Shown one piece after another: positions 28,725 through 41,867 of a stretch of 64,000 nt of DNA. The stretch lies in NCBI RefSeq assembly GCF_014203835.1, contig NZ_JACHJW010000001.1, positions 5,964,501 to 6,028,500 on the forward strand. Reading direction: 5' to 3'. The position numbers were made by a program, and so were the translations under genes. Every line of letters begins with the position of its first letter. Position 1 is the first letter of the stretch. A model generated the notes under the pieces. The model searched no databases. It was not told the origin of the DNA and saw only the letters and a list, made by a program, of their open reading frames with translations. Origin of the DNA: Micromonospora polyrhachis (GTDB taxonomy: Bacteria; Actinomycetota; Actinomycetes; Mycobacteriales; Micromonosporaceae).

Positions 28725-29332
28725 CCCGCCCACAACCCCCGGAACCGGCCCTTCGCGATCTTTCTCGGTTTCTGCGCGGTCTGCGGGTTTTCCGATGGTT
28801 CGGCTCGGCGATCGGCGTCTTCGGACTGCTCATTGCCTGCTGCGCCGCGCCAGCGAGCAACGACTTGAAGGGCTTGTTGATCCCGGCGAGTTACCTTGTT
28901 TTCGGTTTGCCGGGCCTTGTGTTGTTGCTGATCAGCCTTACCCGAGCAATTGCGGCTATTGATGTTGCGTCGTGGAGCGTTTCCCAAGCTGGACTTCTTG
29001 GCGCGCGGCACTGGTCCTGGGCCGCCGGTACGTTCTTCGCCGCGAACGTCTTCGCTTTGCCACTTGCGCTACTGCTCGGGGCCGAGCTGTCGCTGGCGCT
29101 ACTGCTCACCCTGCCCCTCGCTTTTGTCTTGCTGATGCTTCTTGCTGTTGCTGGCTGTTACGGGTACTACTACCAGCGACTGGCGAGGTGGCATCGGGAG
29201 GCGCCGCCGGAGGCACTGCGGCCGACGAAGGTGGGGGGTGGGACGTGGGGCCCCGGGCAAGTGGTTTTCCCGCCGGACCAGCAGCCGCCCGCTGAGCATC
29301 GACCGTCTGTTGGTCCGCCGTCCGGCGGCTGA
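28721..29332 (+). CDS. Membrane protein with four predicted helices
   Basis: 203 residues from ATG 28721. Four hydrophobic segments lie at about residues 25-47, 57-78, 105-125 and 128-150, paired as two hairpins; the C-terminal 50 residues are polar and Pro/Gly-rich. It is translationally coupled to the WXG-type gene. No family is recognised. The pairing suggests an anchor or partner for the two ESX-like proteins; that is inference. Confidence 0.68.
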   Translation: MTRPQPPEPALRDLSRFLRGLRVFRWFGSAIGVFGLLIACCAAPASNDLKGLLIPASYLVFGLPGLVLLLISLTRAIAAIDVASWSVSQAGLLGARHWSWAAGTFFAANVFALPLALLLGAELSLALLLTLPLAFVLLMLLAVAGCYGYYYQRLARWHREAPPEALRPTKVGGGTWGPGQVVFPPDQQPPAEHRPSVGPPSGG

Positions 29333-29407
29333 CGACCGTACCAGCTGCCCCCGCCTCCCTTGTTAATCATGAGGTTGGCCGGTACGGGGCCCTTCGGGGT
29401 GGATCTC

Positions 29408-29437
29408 TCAAGAGGTGAAGAGCGCCTGCGGGTCGGC
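29408..29437 (-). pseudogene. Fragment matching the 3' end of bldD
   Basis: Minus-strand 29437-29408 matches the last ten codons of bldD (31172-31143) at 26 of 30 bases, including the stop codon. It reads ADPQALFTS, against ADPRALFAS in bldD. Both copies have the same orientation and flank the beta-helix gene. This looks like a duplicated target or attachment site, or a relic of a bldD duplication. Confidence 0.5.
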
Positions 29438-29469
29438 ATCGGCGACGCCGACCCGGCCCGCTGGCAGGC

Positions 29470-30993
29470 TCAGCTCACGTTTCCGGTCATCGAGGTGATG
29501 TGCCCGGGACCGGCGAGGTTCAGCGCCGCGTCCTGGTAGCTCGTGCGCAGGTCGTTGTGGACGCAGAGCACTCCGGACGATGCGGAGTCCGCCGAGATGG
29601 CGTACCGGGGTGCCGGATTCGCTGAAGCCACCTTGTTGCCCTGGACCATGCTCGAGGTCACCCCGGACAACTGGATCGCGTCTCGGGCCTGGTCGGTGGC
29701 GCGCGCCGCGTTCAGTACCGAGTTGTCGGTGATCCGGTGGTGTCCGCCGCCGCTGACGGAGACTCCCGACCACTGGGCGTCCCGGGTCAGGTTGCCCGAG
29801 ACGGTGGCGGAGGTGCAGTTGATCGCCTCGATGCCATGCCTGCCGGAGACATGGATCGAGTTGTCGCGGATCTGGACCTCCGGTGCCCAGACCGCCGAGA
29901 TGCCGCTGCCGGCGGTTCGACGCAGGACGTTCCCGGTCACCGAGGTGCACCAGACCTGTCCGTCTCCGGCGCTGCCGCCGTTGGCCCCGGTCAGTCGGAT
30001 TCCCTCGTCGACGGTGGTCGTGTCGATGACGTTGTCCGCGACCACCACGCTGGTGAGTGATCGGCGGGCGGTGGTGTCGTCGTGGCATCGGATCATCACT
30101 CCGCCGCCGACATTGAGCATGGTGTTGTCCGTTACCACCGCGCGACTGGTGTTGCGCAGGCTCACCCCCCAGTAGGTGAGGTCGCGGATGACGTTGCCGG
30201 AGATCACCACCTCCTCGTGCCCGGAGGTTGCCAGACCGGTGTGGCAACCGGCGAACGTCGGCCAGCCCGTACAGCGGTTGTCGATGATCCGGATGCCGCG
30301 GCACTGGGTGTTGTCGGCGGCGCCGAACGGCACCAGCCCGGCAGCGGCGAGGTCGAAGCTGACTGCCTCCTGGTTCCATGCCGCGCTGGGGCGGAGCCGG
30401 GTACCGACGAAGGTGCAGTTCTGTACCAGGGCGTCGGCCGTGGAGTTCAGTTCGATGGCGTGCCACTCGGAGACATCGCGAATCTCCAGGTCCCGTACGG
30501 TGACGTTGCGGGCGTGCGCGAAGACGATCGCCCAGCCCGGGGTGGGCACGCTGTCCGCGTTGGCGTCCCAGACGCCGCCCTCGACGATGATGTTGCCGGC
30601 ACCGTTGTAGCCGGTGCTGGTGTCCGAGGAATCCCCGTTGCGGAGCATCGCGTTGACCGCGCCGGTACGGCGCAGCACGGTGGCGGGGGTCAGGGTCAGT
30701 CGGGTGTTCGCCCAGATGCGCAGTGGCGAAGTAACCTGCCAGGTACCCGGGCCGACGACGACGTGCCCGCCGCTGGCGGCGTGTGCCTCGTTGAGCGCGG
30801 CCTGGATGCCGCTCTGCGTCGGGGTGCCGCCGGGGTGCTCGACGAAGAAGACCTTCCAGCCGGCCGGTGCGGCGAGGGCGGCACCGGGGGCGAACAGGGC
30901 ACCTGCGGTGGCGCCACCGGCCAGCGCGCCGCCGAGGAGCGCGCGTCGGGCCAGCCGGCCGGTGGTGGCCGGAGATTTCTCGGACGGTGCCAC
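29470..30993 (-). CDS. Secreted right-handed parallel beta-helix protein
   Basis: 507 residues from GTG 30993, with GGGGGG upstream. The N terminus is a Tat-type signal: twin arginine in TGRLARRALLGGALAGG, a hydrophobic stretch and an ALAAP cleavage region. The mature part carries many beta-helix rungs (NRCTGWPTF, GNVIRDLTYWGVSL, DNTMLNVGGG, GNVLRRTAGSGI) as in pectate-lyase-like and glycosidase folds. No catalytic set is identified; a carbohydrate ligand is likely. It sits between the WXG block and bldD, flanked by a bldD-end duplicate, and so looks inserted. Confidence 0.85.
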   Translation of the reverse strand: MAPSEKSPATTGRLARRALLGGALAGGATAGALFAPGAALAAPAGWKVFFVEHPGGTPTQSGIQAALNEAHAASGGHVVVGPGTWQVTSPLRIWANTRLTLTPATVLRRTGAVNAMLRNGDSSDTSTGYNGAGNIIVEGGVWDANADSVPTPGWAIVFAHARNVTVRDLEIRDVSEWHAIELNSTADALVQNCTFVGTRLRPSAAWNQEAVSFDLAAAGLVPFGAADNTQCRGIRIIDNRCTGWPTFAGCHTGLATSGHEEVVISGNVIRDLTYWGVSLRNTSRAVVTDNTMLNVGGGVMIRCHDDTTARRSLTSVVVADNVIDTTTVDEGIRLTGANGGSAGDGQVWCTSVTGNVLRRTAGSGISAVWAPEVQIRDNSIHVSGRHGIEAINCTSATVSGNLTRDAQWSGVSVSGGGHHRITDNSVLNAARATDQARDAIQLSGVTSSMVQGNKVASANPAPRYAISADSASSGVLCVHNDLRTSYQDAALNLAGPGHITSMTGNVS

Positions 30994-31142
30994 GATGCCC
31001 CCCCATGATCATGCCTATCGACGATCAACCATGGTACGTAGAGCTGCTCATCGAAGCCAGGACATCCGGGGCCGATCCGAGGGTCCTCGGACGGCCAGCG
31101 GGGCCCGTGCCGGTGGGCACGGACCCCGCTGGTCGGACCGGC

Positions 31143-31631
31143 TCAGGAGGCGAAGAGCGCCCGAGGGTCGGCGACGAGGACACCGTGCTCGGTCAGCCGC
31201 TCGATCAGCCCGGACGGGGACGAGTCGTAGACGATGGCGAGCGACCGAAGGTCGTCCGCACGGATCGACAGGACCCGGCCGTTGTAGTCACCCCGCTGCT
31301 GCTGGATGGCCCGGGCGTAGCGGGCGACGTACGCGAGTTCTTCGGAGGCGTCGTCGTAGAGGCGCTCCAGGTCGAGCACGATCTTGTTCGTGGGCTCGTG
31401 CCGGACACCACTGCCGTCGGGCAGCAGTTCCGCGACGGGCACTCGGTAGAAGTCGGCCAATTCGGCGAGACGGGAAACCGTTACGGCACGGTCACCCCGC
31501 TCGTACGAGCCAACTACGACAGCCTTCCAACGCCCGTTCGACTTCTCCTCCACCCCCTGCAGGGACAGCCCCTGCTGCTGGCGGATAGAGCGCAGACGGG
31601 CACCCAACGACTTGGCGTACTCAGAGGGCAT
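31143..31631 (-). CDS. bldD: Developmental regulator BldD
   Basis: 162 residues from ATG 31631. The XRE helix-turn-helix (LGARLRSIRQQQGLSLQGVE, GRWKAVVVGSYERGDRAVT) and the C-terminal c-di-GMP-binding motif are both present: RGD in QQRGDYNGRVL and R-x-D-D in SIRADDLRS, spaced as in Streptomyces BldD. In Streptomyces it dimerises through tetrameric c-di-GMP and represses sporulation genes. The position next to nusB and pyrR is conserved. A promoter is seen upstream. Confidence 0.95.
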   Translation of the reverse strand: MPSEYAKSLGARLRSIRQQQGLSLQGVEEKSNGRWKAVVVGSYERGDRAVTVSRLAELADFYRVPVAELLPDGSGVRHEPTNKIVLDLERLYDDASEELAYVARYARAIQQQRGDYNGRVLSIRADDLRSLAIVYDSSPSGLIERLTEHGVLVADPRALFAS

Positions 31632-31686
31632 GCGGACACTCCCAATGCTGGTTTGGGGTTCTCCCCAGCGATCGCTACGGAGCGTG

Positions 31687-31715
31687 ACGGTACGGGGATT
31701 GCGACACCGGGTCAA
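31687..31715 (-). promoter_or_regulatory. bldD promoter
   Basis: On the minus strand TTGACC (31715-31710), a 17-bp spacer, then TACCGT (31692-31687). This predicts a transcript start near 31680, about 50 bases before the bldD ATG. BldD autoregulation is known in Streptomyces; no operator is claimed here. Confidence 0.5.
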
Positions 31716-31870
31716 GTAGTCGTGACCTTACTGTTGACAAGATCGCCCGCAGTGGGCGATTTGCCGACGACTGATTGGGCGATCAGCGACCCGCAGCGGG
31801 AATCGCCGTGGCCACTGGTAACGTGGCGTGAAGCCCCGGTACGGAACCGCTCGCGGGCCGGCCGGAATTA

Positions 31871-31917
31871 GACATCCTTTAACGACCCGTCCCGTGAGGC
31901 GGGGAAGGAGGTCCGCC
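31871..31917 (+). promoter_or_regulatory. PyrR-binding leader hairpin over the pyrR ribosome binding site
   Basis: The inner stem pairs 31886-31891 (CCCGTC) with 31898-31903 (GGCGGG), with loop CCGTGA. After an internal bulge, the outer stem pairs TCCTT (31875-31879) with AAGGA (31905-31909), which is part of the Shine-Dalgarno AAGGAGG. The purine-rich GTGAGG segment matches known PyrR RNA targets. PyrR bound with UMP would keep the ribosome site closed, as described in mycobacteria, so control is translational rather than by a terminator. Confidence 0.8.
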
Positions 31918-32502
31918 GTGGCCTACTCACCGGCTGCCCAGCCTGCGCCGGTTTCACCACCGTCCGTGAAGGTCATCCTTACCAGCGCTGATCTCCAGCG
32001 GGTGGTGGACCGGATCGCCCACCAGATCCTGGAGAAGACCCAGGGCGCCGCCAACACCGTACTGCTCGGCATCCCGACCCGGGGAGTCCCGCTGGCCCGC
32101 CGGCTGGCCGCCCGGATCAGCACCTTCGAGAGCGTGGACGTGCCGGTGGGTGTGCTCGACATCACGCTCTACCGCGACGACCTGCGGCGCAACGCCACCC
32201 GGGCGGTCGGTCCGACCGAGGTGCCCGCCAGCGGCATCGACGGCAAGCGGGTGATCCTGGTCGATGACGTCCTCTTCTCCGGCCGCACCGTGCGCGCCGC
32301 TCTCGACGCCCTGAGCGACTTGGGCCGGCCCAGCTCGGTGCAGCTCGCGGTCCTGGTGGACCGGGGACACCGGGAGCTGCCGATCCGCGCCGACTACGTG
32401 GGCAAGAACATCCCCACCGCACTCGCCGAGAGCGTGCGGGTCACCCTCGCCGAGACCGATGGTGTCGACGAGGTCAAGCTCCTGGGCGGTGGGCAACTGT
32501 GA
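31918..32502 (+). CDS. pyrR: Bifunctional pyr operon regulator / uracil phosphoribosyltransferase PyrR
   Basis: 194 residues from GTG 31918 with AAGGAGG directly upstream; the longer frame would extend back through the leader hairpin. The PRPP-binding motif is [18 protein letters not shown] (about residue 115), and the N-terminal IAHQILEK and [15 protein letters not shown] are PyrR-typical. It binds pyr mRNA when UMP is high. Its stop overlaps the pyrB start (GTGA). Confidence 0.96.
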   Translation: MAYSPAAQPAPVSPPSVKVILTSADLQRVVDRIAHQILEKTQGAANTVLLGIPTRGVPLARRLAARISTFESVDVPVGVLDITLYRDDLRRNATRAVGPTEVPASGIDGKRVILVDDVLFSGRTVRAALDALSDLGRPSSVQLAVLVDRGHRELPIRADYVGKNIPTALAESVRVTLAETDGVDEVKLLGGGQL

Positions 32503-33425
32503 TCAGGCATCTGCTCTCCGGCGCGGACCTCGACGCGGCGACCGCCACGCTGATCCTGGACACTGCGGCCGAGATGGCGAGCGTGGCCGGACGTGAGGTC
32601 AAGAAGCTGCCCGCACTGCGCGGCCGTACCGTCGTCAACCTCTTCTACGAGGATTCCACCCGGACCCGGATCTCCTTCGAGGCGGCGGCGAAGCGGCTCT
32701 CCGCCGATGTGATCAACTTTTCGGTCAAGGGGTCGAGCGTCTCCAAGGGCGAGAGCCTGAAGGACACCGCCCTGACCCTCCAGGCGATGGGTGCCGACGC
32801 GGTGGTGATCCGGCATCCGGCCTCCGGGGCCCCGCACCGGCTGGCAAACTGGGTGGACGGGTCGGTGGTCAACGCTGGCGACGGCACCCACGAGCACCCG
32901 ACCCAGGCGCTGCTGGACGCGTACACGATGCGGTCCCGGCTGGGCCGGTTGGCCGGTCTCCAGGTGGCCGTGGTCGGCGACGTGCTGCACAGCCGGGTGG
33001 CCCGCTCCAACGTCCTGCTGCTGTCGACGCTCGGGGCGAAGGTCACCCTGGTCGGTCCGCCGACGCTGATCCCGGTGGACATCAGCGCCGCGCTCGCACC
33101 CGGCACCCAGGTCTCCTACGACCTGGACGCGGTACTGCCCACCACCGACGTGGTGATGATGCTGCGGGTGCAGCGGGAGCGGATGGACACCTCCTACTTC
33201 CCGTCCGCCCGGGAGTACGCCCGCCGCTACGGTATGGACGGCGCCCGTCTGCGCAGGCTGCCCGAGCACGCCATCGTCATGCATCCGGGGCCGATGAACC
33301 GGGGCATGGAGATCGCTCCGGAGGTCGCCGACTCACCCCGGTCCACCATCGTCGAACAGGTCACCAACGGGGTCTCCGTCCGGATGGCCGTTCTCTATCT
33401 GCTGCTCGGGGGAAAGAACCAGTGA
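32499..33425 (+). CDS. pyrB: Aspartate carbamoyltransferase catalytic chain
   Basis: 308 residues. It makes carbamoyl-aspartate. The carbamoyl-phosphate site is [11 protein letters not shown] (about residue 50), with [12 protein letters not shown] (about 134) and HPGPMNRG near the C terminus. No regulatory pyrI gene follows, which is normal for actinobacteria. Start GTG overlaps pyrR. Confidence 0.97.
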   Translation: MIRHLLSGADLDAATATLILDTAAEMASVAGREVKKLPALRGRTVVNLFYEDSTRTRISFEAAAKRLSADVINFSVKGSSVSKGESLKDTALTLQAMGADAVVIRHPASGAPHRLANWVDGSVVNAGDGTHEHPTQALLDAYTMRSRLGRLAGLQVAVVGDVLHSRVARSNVLLLSTLGAKVTLVGPPTLIPVDISAALAPGTQVSYDLDAVLPTTDVVMMLRVQRERMDTSYFPSAREYARRYGMDGARLRRLPEHAIVMHPGPMNRGMEIAPEVADSPRSTIVEQVTNGVSVRMAVLYLLLGGKNQ

Positions 33426-33441
33426 CTGGGGGAAAAGAACA

Positions 33442-34719
33442 GTGAGCGCGTACCTGATCAAGGGCGCGAGTGTCGTCGGTGCCGCGCCCACCGATCTGCT
33501 CGTGCGCGACGGTGTGGTGGCCGAGGTGGGTCGCGACCTGGATCCGCGGGGGGCGGCCACGGTCGACGCCCACGGGCTGGTCGTCCTGCCCGGGCTGGTC
33601 GACCTGCACACCCATCTGCGGGAACCGGGCCGTGAGGACGCCGAGACGGTCGAGTCCGGCTCCCGGGCGGCGGCGCTCGGCGGCTACACGGCGGTCTGCG
33701 CGATGGCCAACACCTCGCCGGTGGCCGACACCGCCGGCGTGGTGGAGCAGGTCTGGCGGCTGGGCCGCGAGGCCGGCCTGGTCGACGTGCAGCCGATCGG
33801 CGCGGTCACCGTGGGGCTGGCCGGCGAGCGGCTGGCCGAGTTGGGCGCGATGGCCGACTCCGCAGCCCAGGTGCGGATCTTCTCCGACGACGGACACTGT
33901 GTGGCCGACCCCCGGCTGATGCGCCGGGCCCTGGAATACGTGAAGGCCTTCGACGGGGTCATCGCCCAGCACGCCGAGGAGCCCCGGCTGACCGAGGGTG
34001 CCCAGATGCACGAGGGTGAGGTCTCCACCCGGCTCGGCCTGACCGGCTGGCCGGCGGTGGCCGAGGAGGCGATTATCGCCCGGGACGTGCTGCTCGCCGA
34101 GCACGTCGGCAGCCGGCTGCACGTCTGCCACGTCTCGACCGCCGGCAGCGTCGAGGTGCTGCGTCAGGCCAAGGCCCGAGGGGTACGGGTCACCGCCGAG
34201 GTCACCCCGCACCACTTACTGCTTACCGATGAGCTGGCCGCCAGCTACGACCCGGTGTTCAAGGTCAACCCGCCGCTGCGTACCGCCACCGACATCGCCG
34301 CGTTGCGCGCCGCGCTGGTCGAGGGCGTGATCGACATCGTGGCCACCGACCACGCGCCGCACGCCCTGGAGGACAAGGAGTGCGAGTGGGCGTACGCCCG
34401 GCCGGGAATGCTCGGACTGGAGACCGCGTTGTCGATCGTGCTCGACGTACTCGGGCCGGAATGGGACCTGATCGCCGAGCGGATGTCCCGGACGCCAGCC
34501 CGGATCGCCGGGCTGACCGAGCACGGGCTCAACCCGGCACCCGGGGTGCCGGCCAACCTCACCCTGGTCGACCCGGCCGCACGACGCACCATCGTCGCCG
34601 GCGAGTTGGCCAGCCGAAGCCGTAACACGCCCTACGCCGGCACGGTGCTGCCCGGCCGGATCGTGGCGACGTTCCTGCGGGGCGAGCCGACGGTCCTCGA
34701 TGGAAAGGCGGTCAAGTGA
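33442..34719 (+). CDS. pyrC: Dihydroorotase
   Basis: 425 residues, type I dihydroorotase. Metal ligands are seen in [11 protein letters not shown] (H-x-H), IAQHAEEP and HVCHVST, and the catalytic Asp in [17 protein letters not shown] 33442 is 16 bp past the pyrB stop. The last bases overlap the carA start (TGATG). Confidence 0.97.
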   Translation: MSAYLIKGASVVGAAPTDLLVRDGVVAEVGRDLDPRGAATVDAHGLVVLPGLVDLHTHLREPGREDAETVESGSRAAALGGYTAVCAMANTSPVADTAGVVEQVWRLGREAGLVDVQPIGAVTVGLAGERLAELGAMADSAAQVRIFSDDGHCVADPRLMRRALEYVKAFDGVIAQHAEEPRLTEGAQMHEGEVSTRLGLTGWPAVAEEAIIARDVLLAEHVGSRLHVCHVSTAGSVEVLRQAKARGVRVTAEVTPHHLLLTDELAASYDPVFKVNPPLRTATDIAALRAALVEGVIDIVATDHAPHALEDKECEWAYARPGMLGLETALSIVLDVLGPEWDLIAERMSRTPARIAGLTEHGLNPAPGVPANLTLVDPAARRTIVAGELASRSRNTPYAGTVLPGRIVATFLRGEPTVLDGKAVK

Positions 34720-35859
34720 TGACCAACAGGCGCAGGCCCGCGATCCTCGTACTGGAGGATGGCCGCATTTTCCGTGGCGAGGCGTACGGCAGCATCGGGG
34801 AGACCTTCGGTGAGGCGGTCTTCACCACCGGCATGACCGGCTACCAGGAGACGTTGACCGACCCGTCCTACCACCGCCAGGTGGTGGTGCAGACCGCCCC
34901 GCACATCGGCAACACCGGGGTCAACACCGAGGACGACGAGTCCAGCCGGATCTGGGTCGCCGGGTACGTCGTCCGGGATCCGGCCCGGGCCAGCTCCAAC
35001 TGGCGGGCGACCGGAGACCTGGAGGACCGGCTGGCCACCGAGGGCGTGGTCGGCATCAGTGGGGTCGACACCCGGGCACTGACCCGCCACCTGCGTGAGC
35101 GGGGCGCGATGCGGGTCGGGATCTCCAGTCGGGACGACGACCCCCAGGCGCTGTTGGAGCGGGTACGGCAGGCGCCGGAGATGACCGGCGCGAACCTTTC
35201 GGCCGAGGTCACCACCGAGAAGCCGTACACGGTCCGGGCCGAGGGCGAGCATCGGTTCACCGTCGCCGCGCTCGACCTGGGAATCAAGCGCAACGTGGCA
35301 CGACGGCTCGCGGCCCGGGGCGTGACCACCCACGTCATGCCGGCCTCGTCCACAATAGACGATCTGTTGGCGATGGGTGCGGACGCGGTCTTCCTCTCGC
35401 CCGGCCCGGGTGACCCGGCCACCGCCGATCACCCGGTCGCGTTGGCCCGTGAGGTGATGCGCCGCGAGATCCCGCTCTTCGGCATCTGCTTCGGCAGCCA
35501 GATCCTCGGGCGGGCGCTGGGCTTCGGCACCTACAAGCTGGGCTACGGCCACCGGGGCGCCAACCAGCCGGTGCTGGACCGGACCACCGGCAAGGTCGAG
35601 GTGACCAGCCACAACCACGGATTTGCCGTCGATGCGCCGCTGAATCGGGTCATCGACACCGACTTCGGCGGGGTCGAGGTCAGTCACGTGTGCCTCAACG
35701 ACAACGTGGTCGAGGGCCTGCGGGCCAAGGACGTGCCCGCCTTCACCGTCCAGTACCACCCGGAAGCGGCGGCCGGACCGCACGACGCGGACTACCTGTT
35801 CGACCGCTTCGCGGAGCTGATCGAGCGTGGCGGTCGGCCCGGCACCAAGTTGAGCGAGG

Positions 35860-35873
<14 letters not shown>
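34719..35873 (+). CDS. carA: Carbamoyl-phosphate synthase small subunit
   Basis: 384 residues from ATG 34719; GTG 34716 is one codon earlier. It supplies ammonia from glutamine to CarB. The class I amidotransferase domain has the nucleophile Cys in [13 protein letters not shown] and the His/Glu pair in [11 protein letters not shown]. The N-terminal ALVLEDGR-type start is [16 protein letters not shown]. It overlaps carB by 14 bp. Confidence 0.96.
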
Positions 35874-39218
<3,345 letters not shown>

Positions 39219-39222
<4 letters not shown>

Positions 39223-39261
39223 GTGCGAGGAGTGAGCGTAGCGAGCCCCGCAGTCGCGAAC
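39219..39261 (+). repeat. Single copy of the stop-anchored repeat after carB
   Basis: A 43-bp match to the core of the aroB-aroQ repeat, starting GTGAGTGCGAGGAGTGAGCG. The carB TGA (39220-39222) is its bases 2-4, exactly as at aroB. Confidence 0.93.
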
Positions 39262-39339
39262 ATGCAGGCAGACCAACGACGGGCGCAAGACCGGTCGGTC
39301 GGTTCGACGTCTGCGGCTTCGTAGATGGGGTTGCCGGTG

Positions 39340-40350
39340 ATGTTTGAGCAGCTGGTACGGCCAGTGCTGTTCCGTCTCGGCGGCGGGGACGCCGAGACGG
39401 CACACCGGTGGACCACGCGCCGACTGGCGGGCCTGTCCCGTCGGCCGGCCGCCCTGGCGGCACTACGTAGCCGGTACGCCGTCTCGGCTCCGCGCACCGT
39501 CTTCGGTGTGGACTTCCCCAACCCGGTGGGACTGGCGGCCGGGATGGACAAGGACGGCCACGCGTTGCCAGCCTGGCCGGCGTTGGGCTTCGGATTCGTC
39601 GAGGTCGGTACGGTCACCGCGCACGCCCAACCGGGCAACCCGCGTCCCCGGTTGTTCCGGTTGCCGACGAGCACTGCGGTGATCAACCGGATGGGCTTCA
39701 ACAACGCCGGGGCCGAGGCACTGGCCGGCCGGCTGGCGGCGCTGCCCCGACCGCTGGGCGTACCGTTGGGCATCTCGCTCGGGAAGTCGAAGATCACGCC
39801 GATCGACGAGGCGGTGGCCGACTATCGGGCCTCCTACCGGGCACTGCGCGACCATGGCGACTACTTCGCGGTGAACGTCTCCTCGCCCAACACCCCCGGC
39901 CTGCGGGCCTTGCAGGACCGGGACCACCTCGACGCGTTGCTCGCCGAACTGGTGGGGGAGAAGCCGATCCTGGTGAAGATCGCGCCTGACCTCACCGAGT
40001 CGGCGATCGCGGAGGTGCTGTCGGTCTGCCTCGACCGGGGTGCGGCCGGGATCATCGCCACCAACACCACGCTGAGCCGGGACGGGCTTGCGGCGGTGGA
40101 CGCTGTCCGGGGTGCCGAGACGGGGGGCCTGTCCGGCAGGCCGCTGACCGTCCGGGCCCGTGAGGTGGTCGCCTTCGTGCACCGCGAGACCACCGGGAAA
40201 CTGCCGGTGATCGGGGTCGGCGGCATCCTCGACGCCGACGACGCGGCCCGGATGTTCGACGCCGGAGCGAGCCTGGTGCAGCTCTACACGGGATTCATCT
40301 ACCGGGGACCGGCGTTGGTGCGGTCCGTCGCGCGGGCAGCCCGGACATGA
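39340..40350 (+). CDS. pyrD: Dihydroorotate dehydrogenase (quinone), class 2
   Basis: 336 residues from ATG 39340; GGGG lies 9 bp upstream. ATG 39325 is in frame and would add five residues. An N-terminal membrane-associating helix pair ([13 protein letters not shown]) precedes the FMN barrel. Key segments are [14 protein letters not shown], the catalytic Ser region [13 protein letters not shown] and the C-terminal phosphate site [11 protein letters not shown]. It donates electrons to the respiratory quinone. Confidence 0.94.
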   Translation: MFEQLVRPVLFRLGGGDAETAHRWTTRRLAGLSRRPAALAALRSRYAVSAPRTVFGVDFPNPVGLAAGMDKDGHALPAWPALGFGFVEVGTVTAHAQPGNPRPRLFRLPTSTAVINRMGFNNAGAEALAGRLAALPRPLGVPLGISLGKSKITPIDEAVADYRASYRALRDHGDYFAVNVSSPNTPGLRALQDRDHLDALLAELVGEKPILVKIAPDLTESAIAEVLSVCLDRGAAGIIATNTTLSRDGLAAVDAVRGAETGGLSGRPLTVRAREVVAFVHRETTGKLPVIGVGGILDADDAARMFDAGASLVQLYTGFIYRGPALVRSVARAART

Positions 40351-40471
40351 CCGGCCGGGCCGCGTCGAGCTGGGTCCTACGTGGAATGCGCCGAAGGAGT
40401 GAGCCGGTGCGGCGTGGTGGCGAGCTGGTGCGGCCTGGTGGCCTGGCCGGCCGAGCAGGGGAGTGCGGCAC

Positions 40472-41749
40472 GTGACGCCCGAGGAGATCGTCGCCCTCGA
40501 CCAGGCACACGTCTGGCACCCGTACGCGCCGATGCCCACGACGGTCGCACCGTATCCCGTGGACGGTGCCGAGGGGGTACGCATCCGGCTGGCCGACGGC
40601 CGGGAACTCGTCGACGGTATGTCGTCCTGGTGGGCGGCGATCCATGGCTACCGGCATCCGGTGCTGGATGCCGCCGTCACCGACCAGCTCGGTCGGATGA
40701 GTCATGTCATGTTCGGTGGGCTCACGCACGAGCCGGCCGTCCGGTTGGCCCGGACCCTGGTCGAGCTGACCCCGCCCGGGCTGGAGCATGTCTTCCTCTG
40801 CGACTCCGGCTCGGTCGGGGTCGAGGTCGCGGTGAAGATGTGCCTGCAGTACCAGCGGGGTCGGGGCCGTCCGCGGCGGCATCGGATGGCCACCTGGCGC
40901 GGTGGCTACCACGGTGACACGTTCCATCCGATGAGCGTGTGCGACCCCGAGGGGGGCATGCATCATCTGTGGACGGACGTACTGCCCCGGCAGGTCTTCG
41001 CCGACCTGCCCCCGGCCGGCTTCGACGCCCCGGTCGACGACGCGTACGTCGCGGCACTGACCGATGCGGTGGCCCGGCACGCCGACGAGTTGGCCGGGGT
41101 CATCGTCGAGCCGGTGGTGCAGGGGGCCGGCGGTATGCGGTTCCACAACCCGCACTACCTGCGGGTGCTGCGGGAGGTGACCCGGGAGCACGACATCCCA
41201 CTGGTCTTCGACGAGATCGCCACCGGGTTCGGTCGTACCGGTGCGCTCTTCGCCGCCGACCACGCCGGGGTGGCTCCGGACGTGATGTGCCTCGGCAAGG
41301 CGCTCACCGGCGGCTACCTGAGCCTCGCGGCGACGCTGTGTACGCCCGAGGTGGCCGCCGGGATCGGGGCCGGGGGTGGCGTGCTGGCACACGGCCCGAC
41401 GTTCATGGGCAACCCGATCGCCTGTGCCGTCGCAAACGCCTCTATCGGGCTGCTACAGGGCGAAAACTGGGCAGTCGAGGTGGCGAGGGTGGAGGCGGGG
41501 TTGCGGACCGGTCTGGAGCCGTTACGGGCCGCGCCAGGGGTACGCGACGTACGGGTTCTGGGTGCGATCGGCGTGGTGCAGTTGGACCACGAGGTGGACA
41601 TGGCGGCGGCCACCGCCGCGACCGTCGCCCGGGGGGTGTGGCTGCGGCCGTTCCGGGATCTGGTCTACACCATGCCGCCGTACGTGACGGCCGACGAGGA
41701 CGTGGCGCGGATCGCCGCCGGAGTGGCTGCCGCCGTTGCCGCCGGCTGA
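40472..41749 (+). CDS. bioA: Adenosylmethionine-8-amino-7-oxononanoate aminotransferase
   Basis: 425 residues from GTG 40472, 8 bp past AGGGGAG; GTG 40463 overlaps that site. A class III PLP aminotransferase of biotin synthesis: substrate loop [20 protein letters not shown], the PLP Asp in [14 protein letters not shown] and the Schiff-base Lys in [11 protein letters not shown]. It lies alone among pyr genes with no other bio gene in view, although its amino donor is the product of metK 4 kb away. Confidence 0.94.
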   Translation: MTPEEIVALDQAHVWHPYAPMPTTVAPYPVDGAEGVRIRLADGRELVDGMSSWWAAIHGYRHPVLDAAVTDQLGRMSHVMFGGLTHEPAVRLARTLVELTPPGLEHVFLCDSGSVGVEVAVKMCLQYQRGRGRPRRHRMATWRGGYHGDTFHPMSVCDPEGGMHHLWTDVLPRQVFADLPPAGFDAPVDDAYVAALTDAVARHADELAGVIVEPVVQGAGGMRFHNPHYLRVLREVTREHDIPLVFDEIATGFGRTGALFAADHAGVAPDVMCLGKALTGGYLSLAATLCTPEVAAGIGAGGGVLAHGPTFMGNPIACAVANASIGLLQGENWAVEVARVEAGLRTGLEPLRAAPGVRDVRVLGAIGVVQLDHEVDMAAATAATVARGVWLRPFRDLVYTMPPYVTADEDVARIAAGVAAAVAAG

Positions 41750-41754
41750 ACGCA

Positions 41755-41771
41755 AGGAAGGGCCCCTTCCT
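41755..41771. terminator. Short hairpin after bioA
   Basis: AGGAAGG (41755-41761) pairs with CCTTCCT (41765-41771) around a 3-base loop, 5 bp after the bioA stop. This palindrome type recurs between genes in related genomes as far as I recall; here only one copy is seen. Confidence 0.5.
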
Positions 41772-41867
41772 GACAGTCGGGGCGGCTGGCCCCGGGCGGT
41801 CGCCCCGGTCGATGGGTTCGGGGAGAGGACGTCGCGGCGGATCCCGCGACAGGGAGAGGAGACAGCG

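Noticed and set aside
29408-31012. 534-codon frame overlapping the beta-helix gene in another register
   Set aside because: It is Arg/His-rich with no signal peptide. Only its last ten codons are meaningful, as the bldD-end duplicate.
31721-31760. BldD operator or pyr promoter with TTGACA at 31734-31739
   Set aside because: TTGACA is a perfect -35 but no -10 is found at 16-18 bp downstream, and the short hairpin at 31742-31760 fills that place. No BldD consensus could be fixed.
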